A program made the position numbers and the translations under genes. From the IMG/VR virus record IMGVR_UViG_3300020395_000099, positions 1 to 24,219 of that record: DNA of 24,219 nucleotides; one strand, 5' to 3'. The notes beneath the pieces are model-generated. The model saw nothing but the letters and a program-made list of their open reading frames with translations. It searched no databases and had not been told where the DNA came from. The stretch comes from a virus. Below are positions 1 to 8,164 of the stretch, piece after piece; the first letter of the stretch is position 1; each line of letters opens with the position of its first letter.

Positions 1-1
1 A

Positions 2-1063
2 GCAGAATATTACAACGAAGAAGGTACATACATATTTCATATGACTTCTGCAACTATTCTTGACTTCATACCAAACCCACTAGATAGTGGACCTGCTTTT
101 GTTATTGCAAAGAAATTTGCTTTTGACAGAATGCAAGGACAGTATGACCAAATCATAGGACTTATGGCTTCTATGGCAAAGATTAATGTGATGTCAATAA
201 TAGCTATGGAAGATGCAGTCTTTACAGAAACAAACATATCTGGTGAGATAGAATCAGGACAGTATCGTAAAGGTAGATTTGCTGTAAACTATTTAGCTCC
301 AGGTACACAAGTAAGTAAACCTGCATCTAATGTTCCTTATCAAATATTTCAACAAATAGACAGAATAGAACGACAACTTCGTGTAGGTGGTTCTTATCCT
401 GTATCTGATGATTCACAAAGTCCACTTAGTTTTGCAACAGGTAGAGGATTAGAAGAACTAGGTGCATCTATGTCGCTTATGATTAGAGAATATCATACAG
501 TTATGGCTGATGCTATAGAGATGATTGATTCTAAGAGATTAGAGTGGGATCAAAAAATGTATGGTGGCAAGAGTAAAGAACTATCAGGATATTATCAAAA
601 CACATTTTTTAATGAAACATATGACCCAAACAAAGATATTAATGGTGCATATAAGACACGCAGAGTGTATGGTGCTATGGCTGGTTATGATGAGCCACAA
701 AAAATAGTAACAGGGCTGCAACTACTACAGGCAGGTATCATAGACACACAGACTTTGCAAGAAAACCTAGATGGTTTAGACAACCTTGTTAGAGTTAATG
801 AAAGAATAACAAAAGAAAAAGCAGAAAAAGTATTGTTTGATTCTTTGTTAGCACAGGCACAACAGGGCGACCCTAAAGCAACTATGGCTGTTATACAGAT
901 AAGAAAGAACCCTGATGATATGCAAAGTATCTTAGATAAATTTTATACAGCAGCACAACCTGAAATACCACAAGCAGAACAAGATTTGCTTGGGGGTGCG
1001 ACCTTACCACCACAAGGTCCACCACCAGGCATAGCACAATTACTACAAGGTATGGGTGGATAA
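2..1063 (+). CDS. Portal protein, C-terminal part (5' end outside window)
   Basis: The reading frame is open from base 2, so the ATG at 41 is internal and the gene begins upstream. About 353 residues are visible. Portal proteins form the dodecameric ring at the capsid vertex through which DNA is packaged and ejected. The call rests on overall character: a mixed alpha/beta part, then a helical stretch with the motif SPLSFATGRGLEELG near visible residue 140 followed by long amphipathic helices (MIREYHTVMADAIEMID), and a Pro/Gln/Gly-rich flexible tail ending in QGMGG, as is common for portals of actinobacterial and marine phages. The place also fits, since it is the first gene of a late cluster that runs on through internal proteins to scaffold and capsid. 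The stop overlaps the next start (TAATG). The N-terminal wing domain cannot be seen, so the call is from family resemblance and synteny, not from a catalytic motif. Confidence 0.62.
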   Translation, partial: AEYYNEEGTYIFHMTSATILDFIPNPLDSGPAFVIAKKFAFDRMQGQYDQIIGLMASMAKINVMSIIAMEDAVFTETNISGEIESGQYRKGRFAVNYLAPGTQVSKPASNVPYQIFQQIDRIERQLRVGGSYPVSDDSQSPLSFATGRGLEELGASMSLMIREYHTVMADAIEMIDSKRLEWDQKMYGGKSKELSGYYQNTFFNETYDPNKDINGAYKTRRVYGAMAGYDEPQKIVTGLQLLQAGIIDTQTLQENLDGLDNLVRVNERITKEKAEKVLFDSLLAQAQQGDPKATMAVIQIRKNPDDMQSILDKFYTAAQPEIPQAEQDLLGGATLPPQGPPPGIAQLLQGMGG

Positions 1064-1278
1064 TGTCATTTAACGGAGATTTTGCAGATATAGTACACAA
1101 CTCACTTGGTGATGTAGATGAAGTTGGAGATGATATATTGCTTGAAGCAGAAACATTACAACCAAGAATGTTTAGAGATCAAATGCCACCTTTAGCTTTC
1201 CCTTTTGGCTATATGATTATAAGTTCTACTTTTATGTTTTATGATGATGAGGAGCAAGATGGCAACGAGGAGTTCTAG
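1063..1278 (+). CDS. Small acidic hypothetical protein (71 aa)
   Basis: I do not recognise this protein. It starts at the ATG of a TAATG overlap with the portal gene, so it is probably translated by coupling. The N-terminal half is acidic (GDVDEVGDDILLEAE), a hydrophobic aromatic stretch follows (residues about 42-59, LAFPFGYMIISSTFMFY), and the tail is very acidic (DDEEQDGNEEF). Its last 20 bases overlap the start of the next gene in another frame. The acidic tail is therefore partly set by the GATGAGGAG sequence that serves as ribosome binding site for that gene. A small head or portal accessory role would fit the position but is only inference. Confidence 0.6.
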   Translation: MSFNGDFADIVHNSLGDVDEVGDDILLEAETLQPRMFRDQMPPLAFPFGYMIISSTFMFYDDEEQDGNEEF

Positions 1279-1642
1279 TAACAAAGGTACTGACAAAAGA
1301 TCATTAAATGTTCCACCACCAGCAAGAAATACACAAGATAACACACAAGCTGTTAGAAGAATGCCTGATGTTGCATATGGTGAACAACAAGCATTAACAG
1401 AACAACAAAAAGCTGCACCACTTCCAAAAGATACTTTGCCACAAGCACAACCTATGCGTAGGCGTATGCCAGAAGTAGATGTGTTTGCACAGACACAAAG
1501 ACCAAGTGAACCTGTTACATCAGGATTACCATTTGGTGCTGGTCCAGGTGCAGAAGAACCTTTAGAAAATACAAACGATATAATTTATGAGATGTATCGC
1601 TTAACAGGTGATAGCTATTTACTTAACCTTATTGATCAATGA
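1259..1642 (+). CDS. Disordered basic/Pro-Gln-rich small virion-region protein
   Basis: This 127-residue protein has low-complexity composition (Ser, Pro, Gln, Arg) and should be largely disordered up to a short helical C-terminus (NDIIYEMYRLTGDSYLLNLI). I chose the ATG at 1259 because GAGGAG at 1249-1254 sits just upstream; an ATG run at 1241 in the same frame has no such site. Two copies of a short motif are visible, RRMPDVAYGEQQALTEQQ and RRRMPEVDVFAQTQRP, followed by a segment like VTSGLPFGAGPGAEEPL. From memory, similar YGE...Q...APL and VT.G.P.G.GPG segments occur in uncharacterised small proteins next to portal or capsid genes of actinophages, so I take it as a real conserved phage protein of unknown role. 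It ends in an ATGA overlap with the next gene. Confidence 0.65.
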   Translation: MATRSSSNKGTDKRSLNVPPPARNTQDNTQAVRRMPDVAYGEQQALTEQQKAAPLPKDTLPQAQPMRRRMPEVDVFAQTQRPSEPVTSGLPFGAGPGAEEPLENTNDIIYEMYRLTGDSYLLNLIDQ

Positions 1643-4600
1643 ACACATATGGTATTTATGATGAGGACTTGTATGATGACAGCCAAGTTGTTCAGGCAAA
1701 AAGAAAATATAATAGACAAGTATCTGTAACACAAGAACAGGCAGATTATGCCTCAAATCTTGTTACACAATATCCAAACCTATCTCCATCTGTTGTAGTT
1801 GGTTTAACTAAATTAGGTTTAGATGTTAATGACCCTAAAGTACAAGAAATATTATTAAAAGATTATTTTGCAAAACAAGAACCTAACAACACACTTAAAC
1901 AATCATTGTGGGAAAAAACAAAAGAAAAAATTAAAGAACCATTTAGATATGCTTTTGCTGGATTTCAAGCTGCTTGGGAAGGTGGAGCACCAAGACTTGT
2001 TAGATACCTAGAAGCAAGACAACAAGGTCAATCACACGAAGAAGCTAGAAAAAATACATACACAGGACTAGGTGCTGCGTTACTAAAAGATGGATTTGGT
2101 GCAGAGTTAGGCACAGGCATACTTCCTGGTATTACAGATATAGAAGAAACTGATGAATACAAAAACCTAATTAGTAATGGTACTGATCCACAGAAAGCTA
2201 GAGAGTATGTGTTAAACAATGTTCTTGACCAAAATGTATATCAACTTGCACGACAGAGAGCAGAACAAGGTGTACAGTTTGTTGGAGAACGAGCAGAAAA
2301 ATTTAAAGAAGCAGGACTAGATCCAACAGTTACTATTGGTAGATATTTCTTTAAACCTTTTGATAAAATTGTAGAGCCAGGCACAGAAGCATATAACATT
2401 ATTACAGGTGTTATAGATGCAGCAGCCCAGTTGTTTTTAGACCCTACTGCTATTGCAACATTAGGTGTAAGTAAAGTTCGTAAAGGAAAGCAAGTATTTA
2501 CAACAATAGATGAAATAAAAAGTTTTGAACAAGCAGGATTAGTTAAAGGTGTTAGAAAAACATTACTTGGTCCTACTACACAAAAATTTTTAGCAAGTAA
2601 TAATGGTAGAAAATTTAAAGAGTTTTTATGGGAAAACGCAGATAATCCTAGTGAAATAATATCTCGTACAAGAGAAGGTATAAAAAGTCATAGTTTTTTA
2701 AATGAATTAAATAATCTTAAAAAAGCAAATCCTGGTTCTTTTGATGAAGTAGGTAATAGTTTAGTTACTAATTTATTAGATGATGCAACATTACTTGAAG
2801 TAACAAAAGGATATGTTCCTAAAAAAATAAAACAAGGAAACATACTTACAAAAGCTATGGAAAAAGCATATGGTCCACGCATAGTCGTATCTGATAAAGA
2901 TAGTGCTATGGTGCAACTTAATCGTTTTATAAGTCTTGCAAGTAAAAATGTAGATACAAGAAAAGAGTTTTTGACAAAAGCTATGGTTGCATTAGATGAA
3001 AAAGATTCTGTTACTGCTGTAAATAACTTGTTAGTAGATACTTTAGAAAACACAATGCGTGTAGAACTTACTGATGTATTAAAACCAAAACCAGGTAGTA
3101 GAACGCAAAAATGGATAGATGATGCAACAAGAGTTATGGCAAGTTATTCTGATGAAGGAAAAGAAGCAAAAGATGTTTTAGGTAAATACAATCAAGATAG
3201 TTCAGGAGTTGCATTACCAATAAATGATTTGATAAAAAAAGAATATGGTATAGAAGCAAATTTTTTAGTTAGACCAACAGTTACAACTCAATTAGCACAA
3301 GAAATATATTTACCAAATCCACGTGATGTTGTAAAAGCTACAAAAATATTAAACAGTAAATTAGGATCATATGGAGCTAATATTATTGACAATTTACCAA
3401 GAGATGTAACTACTAGATTTTTAGATAATTATTACAGCACTATATGGAAACCACTTGTATTGCTTAGACCTGCTTGGACAACAAGAGTAATTTTAGAAGA
3501 ACAGTTGCGTTTGATTACGGCAGGTGTAGCAACAGGAATAAATCACCCTTTATCTTTTATTGCAAGTATGTTTAAAAAAGAAAAAGGTTTCTTTTATCCT
3601 GAAGTAGGACTACTTGGATCTTTTGAAAATAACGCAGCTATGACAGATGCTCTTGCTTCACAAGTAGGAAGTCTAAAATCATTAAGGAGAAAATGGGGTA
3701 AAACAAGTCAATGGATTACTTTTGATAAAGTAGCTAATCGTAGTGAATGGGGTCAGTCAGCATTTAGAAATGTTATGCAATTATATTTTGACCCAGTAAG
3801 TAAAAGGTTAGCAAAAATACAAATGATAGATGACACAGCAGAAAAAGCAACAGCATTAAAAGCGTTTAAAAATGAAGTATTTGATAAAACATCTCCACTA
3901 AATAATCAAATACAAAAACTTACAGCATCTAAAAGCCACCCATTTTATGGTGCTGGATTAGATAGAGGATTAACAGATGAATTTATAGATTACATAAACG
4001 CTAATTTAGCTGCTACTGCTGGTGGTGTAGTAGAAGCAAATAAAGCTACTAAAGCTGCTAATTGGATTAAACAAGATGGTGATAAAAGATTATTAGATTT
4101 TATTGGTAGTGAAGATGCAAGATTTCTTAAAAAAGAATTTGATAATTTAACAGATATAGATAAAGCAAAGTATTGGGCTGGTGAACTAGATACAGAAAGT
4201 TACAATGCAATATCTGAAAGATTAGTAAAAAATCAAAAAAATGTAATTAAAGATTTTCTTAATGAATTTGATGATGTTTTACCAACAAGTGTAAGAGGAG
4301 AAATGCAAATTACAGCAGGTATTGAACAAAAATATAATGCAGTTGTAGATAAATTATTTAATAGCTTGATGGCTGTGCCTACTAATAAACTTTCCAGAGC
4401 ACCTGCTTTTAAATCTTTTTACTGGCAAAGTGTTGCACAAAATGCAAAGTTTGCAACTGATGATGTTTTACAAGCAATTATTAAACAAGCAAATGAAGCA
4501 GGTTTAGCAAAAGGACCAAAAGAATTACAAAAACTTTACAAACAAATAACAAGTGCAAAAGGTAATGCAGAGGGAATTACAGATATAAAATTATTTGACC

Positions 4601-6264
4601 AAATAGCTTCTGCTGATGCTTTAGGTAAAACAAAAGATTTACTTTATGACATAACAACTAAATCAAGATTAGGTAATGCAACAAGATCAATATTTCCTTT
4701 TGGTGAAGCATATGTAGAAATATTTTCTACTTGGGCAAGGTTGATAAATGCAGAAACAGGCAGACCTTTACGTAGAGTACAACAAGTTATAGAAGCAGGT
4801 AGAAAACCAAATCCTGTATTTGATGAAACAGGACAAAAAGGTTTCTTTTATAAAAACCCTAAAAATGGACAAGAAGTATTTGGTTATCCTGGTGAAGGAT
4901 TATTACAAAAATGGTATTTTAAAGATTTAGAAGAAGGTGGCGTAAATGTTAATATGCCTGTGTATCTTAGTTCTGTAAACATAGCAGCTAATGTAATACC
5001 TGGTTTTGGTCCTGTTATACAAATACCAGCAGCATATTTTAATTCAAGAGGATCAGCGTTTCTTAAAGAAGAAGGATTTTTACAAACATTAATATTCGGT
5101 GATTTTGCACCACCAAAAATTGGATCATTAGCAGACTTGCGTAGAACAGCAATACCTACTCCATCTTGGCTTACAAAATTTTCTAGGGCATTTGTACAAG
5201 AAAGTGATGAAGCTAAACGACAATATGCAAATACAACTATTGATGTTTATAAAGCTATGTTATATGCAGGACTTGCTAATGATAGTAACCCTGAAGCAGC
5301 ACAAATATCATTAGACCAAGCATCAGAGTATGCAAAGAAAATAATGTTAATTAGAGGTATATCACAGTTGCTAGGTCCTTCTGGTATTGCAACACCAGAG
5401 TATGAATTGACAGATGAAAATGGAAAACTGTATTTATTTGAACAGTTAGCAGATGAATACAGAAATATTAAGACAGCAGTTGGTGGAGATGATAGCGAAG
5501 CTACTGCAATATTTATAGAGAGATTTGGTTTAGACCCTGTTGCTTTAGTTACTTCTAAATCACAAAGTATTAAGAAAAGACCTATGACAGTTGATGGTGC
5601 TAACTGGGCTAGAGAAAACAAAGAGTTATATGAAAAGTTTGATAACACAGCTTGGTATCTAAATCCTGTAGATGAATCAGAGTTTTCATATGATGCTTAT
5701 TACAATGCTTTAATTAATGGCGATTTACAACCAAGAACAGCAGAAGAATGGTTAAGAGCTAAAAATAAATTACTTGGTTCTGTAGAGTACGAAAACTTTT
5801 TGCGTAAATACGAACTGCATAACAGAAGTGATAATGTAGCTTCTACAGCTAAAGCAAACAAACAAAAAGAGTTAATGTCTAAATACTGGGGATATGGTAG
5901 AGCAATACCACAATCTATGAATAAACCAGAAAATGAAGAAATAATTGAAGAACTTTATACTTGGATTGATCCTGTAACTTATGAAGTAGCAGATGAAATA
6001 AAAGAATACGATACTGCTGTTGCTTGGGCTGTATATGCTAAAGAAAGAGATAGAATAATAAAGAGGAGTGTAGAACTAGGATTTAGCGAAGAAGGTTGGA
6101 AACGAAGTAAATCTTTGTTACCATTTAGAACACATCTTAGAGGTGTAGCTGACAAATTAATTTTGCGTTATCCAGAGTTTGAAGCTATGTATAGAGATAT
6201 ACTAGAAGTAGAGTTAAGAGAAGAATATCAAGACTTGGCATTAATAGAAAGTTTAGGCAAATGA
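1639..6264 (+). CDS. Giant internal virion / ejection-type protein (1541 aa)
   Basis: The largest gene of the window, it starts in an ATGA overlap with the gene before. The protein is mostly helical and Lys/Asn/Ala-rich, with no signal peptide and no enzyme motif that I can name. Landmarks: TGVIDAAAQLFLDPTAIATLG near residue 260, LRPAWTTRVILEEQLR from residue 609, and a conserved-looking FPFGEAYVEIFSTWARLI from residue 1019 followed by GRPLRRVQQVIEAGR. Comparable blocks (RPAWTLR...E..LR and PFGEA...W.RL) occur in very large uncharacterised virion proteins of podophages and actinophages. Lying between portal and scaffold with a transglycosylase two genes on, it fits the set of internal proteins that leave the head with the DNA and form a channel through the envelope, as T7 gp14-16 do. 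That role is inferred from synteny. A tape-measure role is less likely because no tail-tube genes are present. Confidence 0.72.
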   Translation: MNTYGIYDEDLYDDSQVVQAKRKYNRQVSVTQEQADYASNLVTQYPNLSPSVVVGLTKLGLDVNDPKVQEILLKDYFAKQEPNNTLKQSLWEKTKEKIKEPFRYAFAGFQAAWEGGAPRLVRYLEARQQGQSHEEARKNTYTGLGAALLKDGFGAELGTGILPGITDIEETDEYKNLISNGTDPQKAREYVLNNVLDQNVYQLARQRAEQGVQFVGERAEKFKEAGLDPTVTIGRYFFKPFDKIVEPGTEAYNIITGVIDAAAQLFLDPTAIATLGVSKVRKGKQVFTTIDEIKSFEQAGLVKGVRKTLLGPTTQKFLASNNGRKFKEFLWENADNPSEIISRTREGIKSHSFLNELNNLKKANPGSFDEVGNSLVTNLLDDATLLEVTKGYVPKKIKQGNILTKAMEKAYGPRIVVSDKDSAMVQLNRFISLASKNVDTRKEFLTKAMVALDEKDSVTAVNNLLVDTLENTMRVELTDVLKPKPGSRTQKWIDDATRVMASYSDEGKEAKDVLGKYNQDSSGVALPINDLIKKEYGIEANFLVRPTVTTQLAQEIYLPNPRDVVKATKILNSKLGSYGANIIDNLPRDVTTRFLDNYYSTIWKPLVLLRPAWTTRVILEEQLRLITAGVATGINHPLSFIASMFKKEKGFFYPEVGLLGSFENNAAMTDALASQVGSLKSLRRKWGKTSQWITFDKVANRSEWGQSAFRNVMQLYFDPVSKRLAKIQMIDDTAEKATALKAFKNEVFDKTSPLNNQIQKLTASKSHPFYGAGLDRGLTDEFIDYINANLAATAGGVVEANKATKAANWIKQDGDKRLLDFIGSEDARFLKKEFDNLTDIDKAKYWAGELDTESYNAISERLVKNQKNVIKDFLNEFDDVLPTSVRGEMQITAGIEQKYNAVVDKLFNSLMAVPTNKLSRAPAFKSFYWQSVAQNAKFATDDVLQAIIKQANEAGLAKGPKELQKLYKQITSAKGNAEGITDIKLFDQIASADALGKTKDLLYDITTKSRLGNATRSIFPFGEAYVEIFSTWARLINAETGRPLRRVQQVIEAGRKPNPVFDETGQKGFFYKNPKNGQEVFGYPGEGLLQKWYFKDLEEGGVNVNMPVYLSSVNIAANVIPGFGPVIQIPAAYFNSRGSAFLKEEGFLQTLIFGDFAPPKIGSLADLRRTAIPTPSWLTKFSRAFVQESDEAKRQYANTTIDVYKAMLYAGLANDSNPEAAQISLDQASEYAKKIMLIRGISQLLGPSGIATPEYELTDENGKLYLFEQLADEYRNIKTAVGGDDSEATAIFIERFGLDPVALVTSKSQSIKKRPMTVDGANWARENKELYEKFDNTAWYLNPVDESEFSYDAYYNALINGDLQPRTAEEWLRAKNKLLGSVEYENFLRKYELHNRSDNVASTAKANKQKELMSKYWGYGRAIPQSMNKPENEEIIEELYTWIDPVTYEVADEIKEYDTAVAWAVYAKERDRIIKRSVELGFSEEGWKRSKSLLPFRTHLRGVADKLILRYPEFEAMYRDILEVELREEYQDLALIESLGK

Positions 6265-7265
6265 CAGTAGAACAGTTTATTGACAGATTAAAAAAAATAT
6301 TAGATACAGTTAATAACGAACAAATAGAAGGTCAAAATCAATTATTGTTATCTGAAGATGATGAGATACTTCTTAGAGGTGAAACTACTGTAGAAAATGC
6401 AATACTTAGAGCTAAGACTTTAAATCCTGCAATAGGTGTTTATGCTGACTTTGCAGCAAATCCTGAACAAAACATAGGAGATTTTGCAACAACAGATGCT
6501 AGTTTTGCAGCAGCAGAAGCATCAGTAATGTCAGGTTTTGGTGTAGGTCCTAGTTATTTAGGTGTTACAAGTGAGTATGTACCACCACAAGGTGGAACTG
6601 ATTTCTATACAGAAGAAGATAATATAACTTTATTTGCTGGTAAATCAACAGAAGAAATAGCAGGAATACAGGCAGATTTAGTAAATGCTAATTTATTAGA
6701 ACTAGGTGCTTTTAGACCTGGTGATTGGGATTTACAAACACAAAGAGCTTTTGCTGTAATACTTGCTAGAGCAAATAGATTAGGTGTTACACCAGAACAA
6801 AAAGCAAATGGTTCTAGGTGGAAAGAAGTATTAATTGATTACTCTCAAAATCCAACAACAGTTGTAAAACCTGAAGCAGTATATTTACCACCTGATTATG
6901 ATGCAGTTACACAACAAGTAAAAGGATTATTTAGACAACAACTAAATCGTGATCCAAAAGCATATGAAATGAAATTATTAGGTGATGTGCTTATGGCAGA
7001 ATCACAAAAAGCATTTGAATTACAAAAACAATTACAAGAAGATTTAGATGTAGATGTTACACAAGAACAATTATTTGCAGGAAGTTATGGTAATCACATA
7101 ACACCACAAGTAGAGCCAGGGGTAACAGAAGTATCTCCAACAGCAGCATTATATGAAAAGTTTGATAATATTACAGCAAAAGAACAAGAAAGGTTAGGTG
7201 CGAATCGTGATATTCAAGCCACTAATCGTATCATTCTTAATAGCATCACAGGTGCTCCAAGGTAG
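6261..7265 (+). CDS. Probable internal virion protein (334 aa)
   Basis: Coupled to the giant gene by an ATGA overlap. The N-terminal 130 residues are acidic and Ala/Gly-rich. A central block around residues 130-180 (IAGIQADLVNANLLELGAF, then RPGDWDLQTQRAFAVILARANRLG) has the helix-turn pattern of a peptidoglycan-binding-like or related small helical module: a residue string of IQ..L...LL....F.PG..D..T..A. A second block, VTQQVKGLFRQQLNRDPKAY near residue 215, resembles the 'F...L.RDP...E' segment seen in several phage structural proteins. A C-terminal acidic coiled-coil-like part follows. With the transglycosylase directly downstream, the two may act together at the cell wall; this is inference. 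The exact fold is uncertain. Confidence 0.62.
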   Translation: MTVEQFIDRLKKILDTVNNEQIEGQNQLLLSEDDEILLRGETTVENAILRAKTLNPAIGVYADFAANPEQNIGDFATTDASFAAAEASVMSGFGVGPSYLGVTSEYVPPQGGTDFYTEEDNITLFAGKSTEEIAGIQADLVNANLLELGAFRPGDWDLQTQRAFAVILARANRLGVTPEQKANGSRWKEVLIDYSQNPTTVVKPEAVYLPPDYDAVTQQVKGLFRQQLNRDPKAYEMKLLGDVLMAESQKAFELQKQLQEDLDVDVTQEQLFAGSYGNHITPQVEPGVTEVSPTAALYEKFDNITAKEQERLGANRDIQATNRIILNSITGAPR

Positions 7266-7269
7266 TATT

Positions 7270-8070
7270 ATGGAAAATGATATGAACAATGATAGCAACC
7301 CAGCATTAATAGATATATATTTAAAAGCATTAAAAATGCAAGAAAGTTCTGGTAATTATCAAGCAAAACACGAATCATCAACAATTACAGATATTGTAAC
7401 TGGTAAACCTATTAGAGTTCAAGCATTAGGTGCGTATGGAATACTAGATATAAATTGGTATGGAACTGAAACGCAAGAATCTTGGGCAGAACAAGCAGGA
7501 TATGAAGGTGCAGATATAAATGATCCTAAAGCACAAGATGCAGTTGCTAAATATAAAGTACAAGAATTTTTTAATAAATTTGGTTCTTGGGACGCTGTAT
7601 CAGTTGCTTGGTTTGCAGGTGATGGAACGGCAAAGGATTTAGTAGAAACAGGAACTATAGATTATTCTAAAGCAGATGTTAATGGTGTAGATATTAAAGA
7701 ATATGTAGATGAAATGAATATTAAAATTGGCGAAGAACTTATGAAAATGGAAGTACCAATGGAAACATTTACTTTACCTTCAACTGTTAAAGGTCCACCA
7801 ACTCCACCAGTTATAGCTAAACAAAAAGATATGCAAAGAGTATTTGCTGCACAAGTATTAGATGCTATGACTAAAGCAAATGCTGGTGGTATACGACCAA
7901 GTTTTGAATCACAAGTTCCAGCACAAGCAGGAGATTTTGCTGATAATGTTGTAAAAACACAAGTCTTAAGAGGAGATATTGGTCAAGATCCAGTACAAGA
8001 GGTTAATCAATACGCACAAACTGTAGAACAGGCATTTCAACAATACTTAGATGCAATAAACAATGGCTAG
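7270..8070 (+). CDS. Virion-associated lytic transglycosylase-like protein
   Basis: The first 120 residues carry the soluble lytic transglycosylase (goose-lysozyme-like) pattern: ESSGNY at 25-30 with Glu25 as the expected catalytic acid, GAYGI at 54-58 and AWFAG at 113-117. Such domains cleave the glycan strand of peptidoglycan, and in virions they open the wall for DNA entry. The second half is Gln/Ala-rich and helical (PPTPPVIAKQKDMQRVF, VNQYAQTVEQAFQQYL) and probably holds the protein in the virion. I chose ATG 7270, which is preceded by AAGG at 7259-7262. A GTG in frame at 7198 would add 24 residues with a hydrophobic, signal-like stretch but overlaps the upstream gene by 68 bases. The 3' end overlaps a zinc-ribbon microprotein gene. 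The place among internal proteins, apart from the lysis block, favours an entry enzyme over an endolysin. Confidence 0.82.
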   Translation: MENDMNNDSNPALIDIYLKALKMQESSGNYQAKHESSTITDIVTGKPIRVQALGAYGILDINWYGTETQESWAEQAGYEGADINDPKAQDAVAKYKVQEFFNKFGSWDAVSVAWFAGDGTAKDLVETGTIDYSKADVNGVDIKEYVDEMNIKIGEELMKMEVPMETFTLPSTVKGPPTPPVIAKQKDMQRVFAAQVLDAMTKANAGGIRPSFESQVPAQAGDFADNVVKTQVLRGDIGQDPVQEVNQYAQTVEQAFQQYLDAINNG

Positions 8071-8164
8071 TTATTACTGTAATTTTTGTGGTTACGATAG
8101 TGAATTAGATGATGATAGTTATTGTGAATGCAGGTGTCATATTATTAAAAGGGGAATAGAGTGA
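8063..8164 (+). CDS. Zinc-ribbon-like microprotein (33 aa)
   Basis: A short frame fitted exactly between two genes. Its ATG lies inside the last codons of the transglycosylase gene (8-base overlap), and its TGA shares GTGA with the GTG start of the next gene. The sequence has a CxxC pair at residues 6 and 9 (CNFCG), a spacer of acidic residues, and a CxCxCH cluster at 21-26, then a basic tail. Two cysteine clusters about 12 residues apart are what a tiny zinc ribbon or rubredoxin-like knuckle needs. The tight coupling on both sides argues that it is translated. Function is unknown: it could bind nucleic acid or a partner protein, or be a small virion component. Confidence 0.72.
   Translation: MASYYCNFCGYDSELDDDSYCECRCHIIKRGIE

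Noticed and set aside
2688-3053. 121-aa minus-strand frame in the giant gene
   Set aside because: Antisense shadow in a well-supported coding region; no start signals.
1639-6264. Tape-measure protein
   Set aside because: Length would allow it, but there are no tail-tube or tail-assembly genes, and it lies between portal and scaffold, before the capsid gene.
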